Shown here in pieces: positions 51,014-61,400 of a DNA stretch of 64,000 nucleotides; position 1 is the stretch's first letter, and each line of letters starts with the position of its first letter. Under the pieces are notes generated by a model. It saw only the letters and a list, made by a program, of their open reading frames with translations, was not told where the DNA came from and did no database searches. The position numbers and the translations under genes were made by a program. The stretch comes from Desulfovibrio sp. JC010. Its GTDB lineage: Bacteria; Desulfobacterota; Desulfovibrionia; Desulfovibrionales; Desulfovibrionaceae. The stretch lies in NCBI RefSeq assembly GCF_010470675.1, contig NZ_VOIQ01000020.1:1-64000 (forward strand). Reading direction: 5' to 3'.

Positions 51014-51137
51014 CAGGCTGTTGAAAAACGGCGATCTGCGTCGTTGCTTCAAAAAGTTCAAATCCTCACGTACGAGGAGTACGCTTCGGCCTTGAACTTT
51101 TTTCGCGCCTAGCATCTCACCATTTTTGAACAGCCTG
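51014..51137. repeat. MITE-like palindromic element
   Basis: 124 bp between trpB and trpA with imperfect inverted ends CAGGCTGTTGAAAAACGG / CCATTTTTGAACAGCCTG, further matching arms (AAAAAGTTCAA / TTGAACTTTTTT) and a central CCTC-ACGTAC-GAGG hairpin. It has no coding capacity and would fold into a long hairpin in the trp transcript. Confidence 0.8.
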
Positions 51138-51171
51138 TGTCTGATTAATGGGCTAATGAGGAAAATTTAAA

Positions 51172-51942
51172 ATGAGTATTACCAAACTTGCAGATAAAAT
51201 TAATGAAGCTAAGGCTGAAGGGCGTATCGGACTGATTCCGTTCTTGCCCGGCGGATACCCCAACCGCGACCAGTTCTGGAAGGAGATTCTGGAACTGGAT
51301 GAAAACGGTGCGGATGTAATTGAAATCGGCATGCCTTTTTCCGATCCCGTGGCCGACGGTCCGGTGGTTGAGGCTGCATCCCTGAAATGCCTAGAGGACG
51401 GTATCGATCTGAGGTGGATTCTGGCCGGGCTTTCCGAGCACCGCGCCAAGATCAGCGCCGGAGTGCTGCTCATGGGTTACTACAACCCGGTACTGCAGTA
51501 CGGTCTGGAGCAGTTCGCCAAGGATGCCTGTGCTGCCGGGGTCAACGGGCTGATTATCGCCGACCTGCCTTTTGAGGAAGGTGTGGAATTCCGCGATATG
51601 CTTGCTAAGTATGACATCGCGCTCATCCCGCTGGTGGGACTTAATACTGAACAGGAACGCATGGCTCTCTACTCCAAGGGCGGAAACGGCTTCTGCTACT
51701 ATGTATCAGTTCTGGGTACCACCGGGGGAACAGCTTCCCTGCCTGAGGAGGTTAAGCTGGGTCTCGCCAAAGCACAGGAAGTCTTTGACATCCCGGTAGC
51801 TCTCGGCTTCGGCCTCAAGGAACCGTCCCAGCTCAAGGAACTGGACGGAGTGGTTGATGCGGCAGTCTTCGGTTCCGCGCTGATCAAGCATATTGATTCA
51901 GGCAAGAGCAGTGCTGAGTTTATGAAGGTCTGGAAGAAGTAG
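51172..51942 (+). CDS. trpA: Tryptophan synthase alpha subunit
   Basis: 256 residues. Cleaves indole-glycerol phosphate. IPFLPGGYPNRDQF has a catalytic-region Pro/Gly loop, GADVIEIGMPFSDPVADGPVVEAASL carries the catalytic Glu and Asp, GLIIADLPFEEG follows, and VALGFGLKEPSQL holds the phosphate-binding glycines. Last gene of the trp unit. Confidence 0.96.
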   Translation: MSITKLADKINEAKAEGRIGLIPFLPGGYPNRDQFWKEILELDENGADVIEIGMPFSDPVADGPVVEAASLKCLEDGIDLRWILAGLSEHRAKISAGVLLMGYYNPVLQYGLEQFAKDACAAGVNGLIIADLPFEEGVEFRDMLAKYDIALIPLVGLNTEQERMALYSKGGNGFCYYVSVLGTTGGTASLPEEVKLGLAKAQEVFDIPVALGFGLKEPSQLKELDGVVDAAVFGSALIKHIDSGKSSAEFMKVWKK

Positions 51943-51968
51943 AATTGATTGGAATTAGTTGAATGAAG

Positions 51969-52003
51969 AAACTCCCGTTGGCTGGTGCTGGCGGGAGTTT
52001 TCT
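51969..52003 (+). terminator. Intrinsic terminator of the trp unit
   Basis: AAACTCCCG/CGGGAGTTT, 9-bp stem with a 14-base loop and a short T run, 27 bp past the trpA stop. Confidence 0.8.
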
Positions 52004-52428
52004 TACCCCTCCAAATACCCCCGCTCAATCATCCCGGCTTCATCGATAAAGCATCCCATAGCGGTGGTCATGGGTTTGAAGCCGAGTTTGCGGTAGAATC
52101 CTTCCTTGCCCGGTACGGCATAGAGAATGACGCTGACCGGGCCGAGTTTTTCCATCATGGAGGTCATGATTTCTTTGCCCAGTCCGTGGGACTGGTATCC
52201 GGGGAGGATGCAGAGGTCGTAGATTGCGGCCTGAAATTCACCGTCGCTGATAGCGCGGGCAAAGCCGATGAATTCATCACCGTCCTTTGCAAAGCAGACC
52301 AGTGCGCTGTTTGCTGCGGCCCGGGCCAGTTTTTTCGGGTCGCGGGTGCCCAGCGGTGCTTTCTCGAAAATTTCAGCTATCTTAAACCAGTCGATATTAT
52401 TTATTTCGAAGTGCAAAGTGATGTTCAT
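52003..52428 (-). CDS. GNAT-family N-acetyltransferase
   Basis: 141 residues. Acetyl-CoA binding motif A is LCILPGYQSHGLGKEIMTSMM (Q-x-x-GhG/A-x-x-L form), preceded by FIGFARAISDGEFQAAIYD and followed by VILYAVPGKEGFYRKLGF, the usual C-terminal half. Acceptor unknown. The start is uncertain: ATG at 52428 gives a normal length, while a TTG at 52476 is possible; neither has a strong ribosome site. Confidence 0.85.
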   Translation of the reverse strand: MNITLHFEINNIDWFKIAEIFEKAPLGTRDPKKLARAAANSALVCFAKDGDEFIGFARAISDGEFQAAIYDLCILPGYQSHGLGKEIMTSMMEKLGPVSVILYAVPGKEGFYRKLGFKPMTTAMGCFIDEAGMIERGYLEG

Positions 52429-52480
52429 TGCCGATTTATATCTTTTATACTTTGCTCCGGCCAGATAATTTTCCAATCCT

Positions 52481-53320
52481 TTATTCGCGGGTCTTTCTGT
52501 CCTGCCTGTTCCAGTGCTTTTTTAGGGTACCCTCTTCATCCAGTATTTTTAAACCTTTTTGCAGGGCATTAAAAATATCCGCTCCATCCGGATGTTGTTT
52601 AGAGACCATGAGATGTCTGCTGTAGGGAAACACTACTTTTACATCCTTGACCGGATATAGGAGATGGTCATCTATCTCCCAATTGAAATCATCTTCCTTG
52701 CTGAATTCAAGCAGGGTGAAATCCGCTCTTTTCCTACTCAGCATTTTTCCGAAAAGCAGGTGGTGGGGGGCATATATGATATTGTCAAAGCCCATCTCCT
52801 TAAGGACTCTGATGTCGGTTCCCCAGCCTGAAACAATTAGCGGGGTATATTTTTGCAGCTCGGAAAGTGTTGAGATTGATTTCGGCAAGGGTGAGGGCAG
52901 AGTATGGTAAATACCCTTTTCAAAGAATCCTTTGGGGATGATAGCACGGGTTTTGTATACTGAATCGTCGAAGTTGATTTCCCACATATCTGAGGCCAGC
53001 AGGGGGGTGCGTCCGCTTTTTACCTCGGCCAGACATCTTGCGGAATTAGGGAAGGTTATGAAACATAATTTTGCATCCATCCCCCCTTTGTACAGGGCCT
53101 GCTGCATGAGCGTCAGGGCTAGGACCCAGCGGTGAGCGTGCAGTGAACTGAAATCATTGACCGCAAGGGGATTGCCGCCCTTGGAATCTATGAAGTTTCT
53201 ATACTCTTCTTCAGTTCCGGGAACTGCGGCAACGCTGATTATTTTTTGGGTGCCTGCTTCAGCAGATTGATGAAATGAACATGCCAGCAGCACAAGTAAT
53301 ATAAGGCAGAATTGGCGCAT
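52481..53320 (-). CDS. Periplasmic substrate-binding-like protein (orphan)
   Basis: 279 residues with a signal peptide (QFCLILLVLLACSFHQSAEAG). The mature part has a two-lobed binding-protein pattern: LALTLMQQALYKGGMDAKLCF, SGRTPLLASDMWEINFDD, LIVSGWGTDIRVLKEMG and a terminal LQKGLKILDEEGTLKKHW helix like SBP_bac_3 proteins. No ABC transporter or sensor domain is adjacent. Ligand unknown. Confidence 0.65.
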   Translation of the reverse strand: MRQFCLILLVLLACSFHQSAEAGTQKIISVAAVPGTEEEYRNFIDSKGGNPLAVNDFSSLHAHRWVLALTLMQQALYKGGMDAKLCFITFPNSARCLAEVKSGRTPLLASDMWEINFDDSVYKTRAIIPKGFFEKGIYHTLPSPLPKSISTLSELQKYTPLIVSGWGTDIRVLKEMGFDNIIYAPHHLLFGKMLSRKRADFTLLEFSKEDDFNWEIDDHLLYPVKDVKVVFPYSRHLMVSKQHPDGADIFNALQKGLKILDEEGTLKKHWNRQDRKTRE

Positions 53321-53488
53321 TTTAATCCATATATTTTGATGTCCTATGTAATGCGGCTGTTTAGATGTTGGAAATTGAGTGCTGTTATAGAATATACTAG
53401 TTGGCTGGCAATATCTAGAATAATGTAGTTAGATTTAAAAAACAAAGATCAGGGCCGGATAATTTCCTGGTCTTTAGCCTGCTTATTT

Positions 53489-54862
53489 TTATGCTGGTAT
53501 TGTGACGATAATTTTAAATCCTTCCTCGCAATTCTCTGCCCGGATTTCTCCTTCGTGGATACGGACAATTTTTTTCGCAGCGGCAAGCCCCAGACCGGAA
53601 CCGGGGATTTCCTGTGCCTTAAGACGGTGGAAGGGGCTGAATATATTTTCCAGTTCTTCTTCAGGCAGGGGGGCGTGGGTGTTGGTGGTTTCTATGCGCA
53701 CCCCGTTTTCATGTTCATACATCCGTACTGAGACGGTTCCGCCTGGATCAGTATATTTGAAGCCGTTACCGAGGATATTATCCATGATGATGCGGATGCC
53801 GTTGCGGTTGCAGTCGGCAAGCTTGAGGTCCGCAAGTTCGGTTTCAACTTTCAGGTTGTTGCGCTCGGCAATATGTTTGTACTGCTCCAGCAGTTCGGTG
53901 AGCAGCTCTTTCATGTCAGCGGTTTCATTCATGGCTGGAGGTTTATGCATATCCAGCTTTGAAAATTCAATGATCCTGCCGATGAGTTCGTCCATGTGGG
54001 TTATTTCCGCCTGCATGCCGTTCACAAAGTTATCGCAGCCGGAAGTGTTGCCGTCCGCAATGCGTTCCTTGAGCATTTCAAGGGAGATACGCATCCTTGC
54101 CAACGGACTGCGTAGTTCATGAGAAACATTGGCGGTCAGTTCGCGGCTGGATTTGACCATTTTTTCCAAGCCTTCGGCCATGTTGTTGAAGGCTTTGCCC
54201 AGCTCGGCAACTTCATCCTTACCCTTGATTTCCACCCGCTGTTTAAGGTCTCCTTTTCCCATTTTGGCTGCCGAGGCGGTAAGTTCCTTGAGCGGGCGGA
54301 TGACCCGTCTTGATACCGGGATGAGAAAGATGGCGGCAATGACGGTCAGGATTAATTGCGCCCGCAGGAACCAGCTTTCCTCATCAAATTTGGGAAAGGA
54401 ATGGTACAAATGGTAGGTGAATGGATATCCCATCGGAAGCTTGCCAGTGTACAGTCCGTATACGCTTTTCATGCCGTCATTCCGCTTTTTATAGACGTAA
54501 ATACCTTCTCGTGATCTTGCGGTTTCCCCGGATGTGAATTCGGTCATATCCGGAATTTTGGGGGCTGAAGAGGCCACGATCTCGCCGTACGGACCGGTTA
54601 TCCATATGTATGCCTCCAGAGAGAGGCTGAGGTTTTTCAGCAGGGGAGTGATCAGCCTTCTTTCCTGTTCCGGAGAAGTGTGATTTTCGCCCAGTTGCAT
54701 TTCCACGAGATTTTTTACCGTTAAAATCTGACGTTCCATGTGGTGGACGCGCGGGCTTTTGTCCCATGACATGTGCAGCAGGCCGTAGATGATCAGTTCA
54801 GAGACTAGCAGCACGAGCATGAAGGAAATAAAAATTTTGAGATAGGTACGGCTGATTTTCAT
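53489..54862 (-). CDS. CpxA-like sensor histidine kinase
   Basis: 457 residues. Helix 1 (KIFISFMLVLLVSELIIYGL), a periplasmic sensor of about 130 residues, helix 2 (RAQLILTVIAAIFLIPV), HAMP (about 185-240), phosphoacceptor VSHELRSPLARMRIS with H248, and an ATPase domain with N box (RIIMDNILGNGFKY), and G boxes GSGLGLAAAKKIV. Complete. Its start overlaps the stop of the response regulator gene by one base. Confidence 0.9.
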   Translation of the reverse strand: MKISRTYLKIFISFMLVLLVSELIIYGLLHMSWDKSPRVHHMERQILTVKNLVEMQLGENHTSPEQERRLITPLLKNLSLSLEAYIWITGPYGEIVASSAPKIPDMTEFTSGETARSREGIYVYKKRNDGMKSVYGLYTGKLPMGYPFTYHLYHSFPKFDEESWFLRAQLILTVIAAIFLIPVSRRVIRPLKELTASAAKMGKGDLKQRVEIKGKDEVAELGKAFNNMAEGLEKMVKSSRELTANVSHELRSPLARMRISLEMLKERIADGNTSGCDNFVNGMQAEITHMDELIGRIIEFSKLDMHKPPAMNETADMKELLTELLEQYKHIAERNNLKVETELADLKLADCNRNGIRIIMDNILGNGFKYTDPGGTVSVRMYEHENGVRIETTNTHAPLPEEELENIFSPFHRLKAQEIPGSGLGLAAAKKIVRIHEGEIRAENCEEGFKIIVTIPA

Positions 54863-55563
54863 TATTCGCTCACAAACATGTATCCGGTTCCCCAGACGGT
54901 TTTGATGCGGGATTCATGGTCCGGGTAGGGTTTGAAGAGCGCGCGCAGCTTGCTGATATGTACGTCGATACTGCGGTCAAAGGCGTTGAAATCCTTGCCC
55001 CAGACCGAGGTCATCAGGTCATCGCGGGTCATGGGCTGGCCGGGATTATCCATCAAGGACTTGAGCAGCTTGTATTCCGTGGAGGAAAGTTCCACTGATT
55101 CGCCTTCTATTTCCAGCTTCTGGTGGGCCAGATGCAGAATCACCCCGGCGACTTTAAGATTTCCGGAATTCTGCTCTGAAGGTCGGCCCGGTTCCTGTGC
55201 CCGGCGCAGCACCGCTTTGATGCGGGCCAGCAGTTCGCGGGGATTAAAGGGCTTGGAAATATAGTCATCCGCGCCCAGTTCAAGACCGACAATGCGGTCG
55301 GTATCCTCGCCCTTGGCAGTGAGCATGATTACCGGGACGTTGGAATGCGGGCGCAGTTCACGCAGCACTTCAAGGCCGTCCTTGCCGGGCATCATGATGT
55401 CGAGAATGACGATTCCCGGTGAAGTCTCTTTTACTTTTTCGACCAGTCCTTCACCGGAAGGAAGAGTGTCGACCTCGTAACCGTATCCTTCAAGATACTG
55501 GGTAAGCAGTTCCCTGAGTTTTGCATCATCATCAACTATGAGTACGGGGTGTTGTTGTTCCAT
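54862..55563 (-). CDS. CpxR-like OmpR-family response regulator
   Basis: 233 residues. Receiver domain with DDD (11-13), phosphoacceptor D55 in IVILDIMMPGKDG, T in MLTAKGED and K105 region in YISKPFNPRELLARI; then a winged helix with VELSSTEYKLLKSLMDNPGQPMTRD and DVHISKLRALFKPY as recognition helix. First gene of the two-component operon and divergent from an RND efflux operon, with a CpxR-type box between them. Confidence 0.92.
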   Translation of the reverse strand: MEQQHPVLIVDDDAKLRELLTQYLEGYGYEVDTLPSGEGLVEKVKETSPGIVILDIMMPGKDGLEVLRELRPHSNVPVIMLTAKGEDTDRIVGLELGADDYISKPFNPRELLARIKAVLRRAQEPGRPSEQNSGNLKVAGVILHLAHQKLEIEGESVELSSTEYKLLKSLMDNPGQPMTRDDLMTSVWGKDFNAFDRSIDVHISKLRALFKPYPDHESRIKTVWGTGYMFVSE

Positions 55564-55614
55564 TTTTCAAGCCTACCTATCCAGTCCCTTTGGTGGAAGG
55601 GGAAATGATCGATT

Positions 55615-55629
55615 TTTACATTTGTTTAC
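55615..55629. promoter_or_regulatory. CpxR-type box
   Basis: TTTAC-ATTTG-TTTAC, which read on the other strand is GTAAA-N5-GTAAA, the exact CpxR consensus. It is placed 52 bp before the response regulator gene and 82-96 bp before the efflux operon. Confidence 0.75.
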
Positions 55630-55710
55630 AACTTTTAGCATCAGCAAAATACTCTTTTGCACCTTTCTGGGTATTAGAATGGAAAATGGAAAGCAATGGA
55701 GAATAAAAAT

Positions 55711-57207
55711 ATGTCCTCAACAAAGTTGAAATTAACCGCGATCTGTATGCTGGCCCTGTTCGGGCTTTCCGCATGCTCTCCGTTCAGGCCGGATCAGCGC
55801 AGTACCCTGACTCTGGGTGTGCCTCCGAAATATGAACTTTACTCCAGTGAACCGCGTGAGCCGGGCAAATGGTGGGAAAGCTTTCATAATGAAGAGCTTA
55901 ACAGACTGGTGCAAGAGGCCCTGCAGGCCAACTTTGATGTACGTATCGCCTGGGCCAAGCTGCGTCAGCTGCGGGCCACGGCAGTGAAGTCGCGGGCCGA
56001 CCTTTACCCCAAACTGGACGGTTCCGGGACCTATACCAATTCCCGTTCCGGCAATGACGGCACCGAAGGTTCCAAGGGAGCCACTGACAGTGATTCCCAC
56101 AAGCTGGGGCTGGCCGCATCATATGAAATAGACCTCTGGGGAAAAATCGAGGCCAACTCCGCTTCCGGTGAGCTTGATTATCTTTCTTCTCGTGAGGATG
56201 TAAATTCCGCAGCCATGACCGTGGCTTCCGAAGTGGTCAAACGCTGGCTGGAAATCCAGTTGCAGCGCAAGAAAAAGGCCATTTATCAGAAACAGCTGGA
56301 AACCAACGAAACCTACCTCGAACTTATCGAACTCCGTTTCCGCAACTCCCTTGCTACCGCCCTTGATGTTTTTCAGCAGCGGGAAACCACAGCCCGCACA
56401 AGGGCCCTTATTCCTCCGGTGGAATCCCAGGAGCAGCTGAAGCTGCATGAACTGGCCTATCTGCTGGGTAAACCCGCCGGAGCCATTGATGTGGCTACTG
56501 CTGATTTTCCTGATCTGCCCGTTCTGCCGGGACTGGGAATTCCCTTTGATCTTCTTTCCATGCGCCCGGATGTACGCGCCGCAGGACTGAACCTGCAATC
56601 CGCGGACTGGGCCGTAAGTGCCGCAAGGGCTGACCGTCTGCCTTCCATGACTCTTTCAGCCGAGGCCATGTTTTCCAGTGCCCAGCTTGCAAATATTTTT
56701 TCCGGCTGGATGACCTCTCTTGCTTCATCTATCACCGGGCCGATCTTTGACGGCTACAAGCGTAAGGCCGAGGTCGAGCGCACAAGGGCCGTGGTTGATG
56801 AGCGGCTGCTGAACTACAAGGACACGGTCTACACTGCATTCAAGGAAGTGCAGGATTCACTGGTGCAGGAAAAGTGGCAGCATGAATATATTGCCGCCCG
56901 TAAGAACCAGTTGCAGGCCGCAAAGCTTAACCTTGATGAAGCAGGGTCCCGCTATCTGCAGGGACTCGAAGATTACCTGCCTGTGCTCAGTGCACTGGTT
57001 AGCGTGCATGACCTTGAAATCAATATTGCTCAGGATGAGGCTGACCTGCTCAGTTACCGGGTTTCCCTGTACCGCGCTCTTGGAGGCACATGGACCGATT
57101 CCCTTGAAGACGGGGCCGAGCTGAAGCCGGAAGCTGACGACGAGGCTGTTGTTGAAGCAGCGAAACAATTTGAAAAACAACCCGTTCCTGCGCAGGAGGG
57201 AATTTAG
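55711..57207 (+). CDS. RND efflux outer membrane factor (NodT/OprM type lipoprotein)
   Basis: 498 residues. A lipoprotein signal peptide with lipobox LSAC (AICMLALFGLSACSPF), so the mature protein starts at Cys and is lipid-anchored. Two TolC-type repeats: WWESFHNEELNRLVQEAL with NFDVRIAWAKLRQLRA, and RPDVRAAGLNLQSADWAVSAARADRLPS. These trimeric channels span the outer membrane. The ATG at 55711 has GGAG 9 bp upstream; the in-frame ATG at 55696 is an alternative. First gene of the efflux operon. Confidence 0.9.
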   Translation: MSSTKLKLTAICMLALFGLSACSPFRPDQRSTLTLGVPPKYELYSSEPREPGKWWESFHNEELNRLVQEALQANFDVRIAWAKLRQLRATAVKSRADLYPKLDGSGTYTNSRSGNDGTEGSKGATDSDSHKLGLAASYEIDLWGKIEANSASGELDYLSSREDVNSAAMTVASEVVKRWLEIQLQRKKKAIYQKQLETNETYLELIELRFRNSLATALDVFQQRETTARTRALIPPVESQEQLKLHELAYLLGKPAGAIDVATADFPDLPVLPGLGIPFDLLSMRPDVRAAGLNLQSADWAVSAARADRLPSMTLSAEAMFSSAQLANIFSGWMTSLASSITGPIFDGYKRKAEVERTRAVVDERLLNYKDTVYTAFKEVQDSLVQEKWQHEYIAARKNQLQAAKLNLDEAGSRYLQGLEDYLPVLSALVSVHDLEINIAQDEADLLSYRVSLYRALGGTWTDSLEDGAELKPEADDEAVVEAAKQFEKQPVPAQEGI

Positions 57208-57209
57208 AT

Positions 57210-58472
57210 ATGGCTAAGAGAATATTTTATTATATGAAGCAGGTCGGCCTTAAAGGTCTCCTTCCGTTGCTGGTTGTCGCATTAGCAGTGCTCGGAGCCA
57301 AGGCCATTATTGCCAGCAAACCTGTGGCCAAGAAAAAGGCACCGGTTGTTTCTGCTCCTCTGGTTAATGTAAGTGTGCTGGAAGTTAAAGATTTTCAGGT
57401 CTGGACCCCGGTCATGGGTACAGTTGAAGCGGCCCGTGAGATTAATCTGGAACCGCAGGTTTCCGGTAAGGTTATTGCGGTGAGTGATGCTTTTATCCCC
57501 GGTGGATATTTTGCAGAAGGGCAGGAAGTTCTGCGCATTGATCCGGTTGATTACGAGCTTGCAGTAAAACAGCAGCAGGCTGTGGTTACCGAGGCCGAAT
57601 ATAATCTCAAGCTTGAAAGCGGGCAGCAGCGGGTTGCCGGGCGTGAGTGGAAGCTGCTCAAGAAGTCTTCTGGCGGTACCATGCAGGAAGCGGAACTGGC
57701 CCTGCGTAAACCGCATCTGCAAAAGGCGCAGGCCGACCTTTCTTCATCCAAAGCCAAGCTCCAGCAGGCCCGCATCGATCTCGGACGGACCCGTGTAAAG
57801 GCCCCTTTTGCCTGCATGGTAGTCAGCAAGAGTGCCGATCTCGGTGCGCACCTGAGTCTCGGTGAAACCATTGCCTCGCTGGTGGGAACTGATGAATTCT
57901 GGGTGGTTGTGTCTGTTCCCGTGGACCGTCTGGGCAATATAGAAATTCCCTCTGCGGAAAACGGTTTCAAAGGTTCCAAAGCCCGTGTGGTAATGGGGAG
58001 CGGCAAGACTGCCGTGGAACGGGAAGGACAGGTGCTTCGTCTTCTGCCTTCACTTGAATCCAAAGGACGCATGGCCCGGATAATTGTTTCAGTTAAAGAT
58101 CCCCTGAATCTCAAGGGCGGTGAAGTGCGTCCGCTGCTGCTGGGCAGTTATGTTAATGTTTCCATCGATTCCGGCAGTCTGGAAGAGGTTGTGGCTATTC
58201 CGCGTACAGCTTTTCGCGACAACAATACAATCTGGGTGATGAAAGAGGGCGGTCTGCTGGAAATCAGAAGCGTTGATCCGGTATGGCGTGATCAGGATTA
58301 TATCTATCTGGATGAGGGCGTTGTTTCCGGTGAGAAACTGGTTGTTACGGATATTTCAGCTCCCCTGCCGAATATGAAGCTGCGTGAGAACGGTTCCGGT
58401 TTTACCAAGCAGAAAGTTAAAGGCGGCAAGGGCCAAGGCGGTAAAGGTGAAAAGGTGAACAGCAATGGCTGA
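57210..58472 (+). CDS. RND efflux periplasmic adaptor subunit
   Basis: 420 residues. One N-terminal membrane helix (LLPLLVVALAVLGAKAII), a barrel-sandwich/lipoyl pair (GTVEAAREINLEPQVSGKVI and LGRTRVKAPFACMVV), an alpha hairpin between them and a beta-barrel region (DEFWVVVSVPVDRL). The C-terminus is a Lys/Gly-rich tail (KVKGGKGQGGKGEK) unusual for the family. It starts 2 bp after the outer membrane factor and overlaps the pump gene by 8 bp. Confidence 0.92.
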   Translation: MAKRIFYYMKQVGLKGLLPLLVVALAVLGAKAIIASKPVAKKKAPVVSAPLVNVSVLEVKDFQVWTPVMGTVEAAREINLEPQVSGKVIAVSDAFIPGGYFAEGQEVLRIDPVDYELAVKQQQAVVTEAEYNLKLESGQQRVAGREWKLLKKSSGGTMQEAELALRKPHLQKAQADLSSSKAKLQQARIDLGRTRVKAPFACMVVSKSADLGAHLSLGETIASLVGTDEFWVVVSVPVDRLGNIEIPSAENGFKGSKARVVMGSGKTAVEREGQVLRLLPSLESKGRMARIIVSVKDPLNLKGGEVRPLLLGSYVNVSIDSGSLEEVVAIPRTAFRDNNTIWVMKEGGLLEIRSVDPVWRDQDYIYLDEGVVSGEKLVVTDISAPLPNMKLRENGSGFTKQKVKGGKGQGGKGEKVNSNG

Positions 58473-61400
58473 GCAGAATAAGAATAAAGGGCCTATTTCA
58501 TGGATGGCCGGGAACCCTGTTGCCTCCAACCTGCTGATGATTGTTCTGCTGGTCGGCGGGCTGGTTATGGGCTTCAACATCAAGCAGGAAGTGTTCCCTG
58601 AGTTCACTATGGATTCGGTGACCGTATCCGTGACCTACAGCGGGGCCAGCCCTGAAGAAGTGGAGCAGGGTATTGTTCTGGCTGTGGAGGAGGCGATTAT
58701 CGGTCTTGACGGGGTCAAGGAAGTTGCCTGTACCGCAGCGGAAGGCGGGGGAACCGTTGTCGCGGAAGCTATTGAAGGTTACGACCTGCAAAAACTCAAC
58801 GACGACATTAAAAGTGAAGTGGACCGGATAACCTCTTTTCCTGAGGAAGCAGAGGACCCTATAATCAGTGTGTCGTCACGTAAACGAAGTGTACTTTCAC
58901 TTATGGTTTACGGGGCTACCGATCCTTTGTCCCTGCGCAAGGTCGCCGAGCAGTTGCGGGAAGAATTGATCGGCGATCCGGGTATCACACAGGTTGAGTT
59001 GTCCGAGGTCAGCGGGTTGCAGATTTCCATTGAAATTCCGCAGGACAAGCTCCGGGCTTACGGCTTAACCCTGACTGAAGTGGCTGATGCTCTTGCCAAA
59101 ACTTCCGTGGAACTTCCCGGCGGCGGCATCAAGACCGAGGGCGGGGAGATTCTGGTCCGTTTTAAGGAACGCCGGGATTATGCCCGTGAATTTGCCCGTG
59201 TCCCCATTGTTACCGGGGATGACGGCACACAGGTGCTGCTGGAAGATATTGCGGTGGTAAAAGAAGATTTCCAGAATGAAGACATCATAACCACTTTTGA
59301 CGGCAATCCTGCGGTGCGGGTCGATGTTTACCGCATCGGTGACCAGACTCCGATCGGTGTTTCTGAAGCCGTACATGCGCAGCTGGAGAAATATAACCGC
59401 AGCCTGCCCGACGGGGTGCATGTGGCAGTGCGTAACGATATGTCCGATGTCTATCGTGAACGTATGGATCTCCTGCTGCGTAACGCCTATATGGGGCTGG
59501 GACTGGTCTTTATTTTTCTGGCTCTGTTCCTTGAACCGAGGCTGGCTTTCTGGGTGGCCATGGGGATTCCCATCTCCTTTTTGGGCGGTATGCTGATACT
59601 CGCTCCGGCCGGTGCGAGTATAAATATGATCTCCATGTTCGCTTTCATCATCTCGCTCGGTATTGTGGTGGATGACGCCATCGTGGTCGGGGAAAATGTC
59701 TACACCATGCGTCAGCAGGGCATGAGCTGGATTGATGCGGCCTGTGAAGGTGCAAAACGCATTGCCATGCCGGTAACTTTCAGTGTGTTGACCAATATTG
59801 TTGCCTTTATGCCCATGTTTTTCGTACCCGGTGTGATGGGCAAGATTTTTAAGGTCATTCCCATGGTGGTCTGTAGTGTCTTCTTTATCTCTCTGGTGGA
59901 ATCCCTGTTTGTGCTGCCCGCCCACCTTGGGCACGGCAGCGAACGGGAACCCGGAAAGATTATGGGATTCATCCTGCATTACCAGCAGAGAATCTCTCAC
60001 GGACTGCTTCGTTTTGTACATAAGACCTATAGGCCGTTTCTGGATCGGGCAGTTACCCTGCGCTATCTTACCGTCGCTCTCGGTGCTGCCTGTCTGATCC
60101 TTTCATTTGCTTATATTCAGAGTGGGCGGCTCGGTTTTACCATGTTCCCTAAAATCGAATCCAACTACGCCTATCTGACTGTGGATCTTCCCTACGGCAC
60201 AGCCAAAGAGGTGACCCAGCAGGTTATGGCCAAAGCTGTATCCGCCGCTGAGAGAGTCGCTGCTGAAAACGGCGGGGATCAACTGGTGGAAGGGATTTAT
60301 GCCAAGATCGGTGGTTCAGGCAGACGCTCCACCAGCGGCAGTCATGTTTTCAAGGTACAGGTCTTCTTGACTGATTCCGATGTAAGACCGATCCATACTG
60401 ATGAATTTGTACAGCAGTGGCGTCGGGAACTCGGCCCTCTTGCCGGTGCCGATTCGGTTTTGTTTGAATCCGACCGCGGCGGTCCCGGTTCGGGCAGCTC
60501 CCTTGAAATCGAACTCAGCCACAGTGATATTGAAGTTCTGAAAAAAGCTTCCGCAGATCTTGCCGAGGCCCTGAGTGCGTATCCCAAGGTTAAGGATATT
60601 GATTCCGGCTATTCACCGGGTAAAAGACAGCTGGACTTTGAACTCCTGCCTGCGGGACGCAGCCTCGGACTGACTTCCCGAAATGTAGCCAACCAGATCC
60701 GCGCTTCTTACTACGGGGCCGAGGTCCTGCGTCAGCAGCGCGGGCGCAATGAAATCAAGGTTATGGTCCGGCTTCCCGAAGCGGAGCGGGCATCCAAATA
60801 TGATTTTGAAGAGCTGATGATCCGCACCCCGGACGGAATTGATGTGCCCCTGCGTGAAGTTGTGAAAATCAAGGATGGCAGGGCTTATACCTCCATTGAC
60901 CGTCGTAACGGGCGCAGGGTGATTTCTGTTGAGGCGGATGTAAAACCGCGTAAGGAGACTTCGCAAATTGTCTCCGATGTGGTGGCTAACGTGATGCCGC
61001 AGCTCAAGGCTGATTATCCCGGACTGGGCTATTCCCTTGAGGGTAAGCAGGCGGATATGAATGAAAGTACTGAAGCTCTTATTTCCGGGCTGCTCATGGC
61101 TATGATGTGCATTTATGCATTACTGGCGATTCCGTTCCGCAGCTACTTCCAGCCGTTGATTGTCATGCTCTGCATTCCCTTCGGCATTGTGGGGGCGGTT
61201 ATCGGGCATGCCCTGCTGGGCTACAGCCTGAGTCTGATGAGCCTGTTCGGAATTGTGGCTCTCTCCGGGGTTGTGGTCAACGATTCGCTGGTTTTCATTG
61301 ATTACGTGAACATCCAGCGGCGCAAGGGACATTGCGCCTACGATGCGGTGCTGGAGGCGGGGACGGCCCGTTTCAGGCCTATTCTGCTGACCACCCTGAC

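Noticed and set aside
59065-60021. A His-rich 318-codon antisense frame within the RND pump gene
   Set aside because: Composition is what the reverse of membrane-helix codons gives; no independent start signal.
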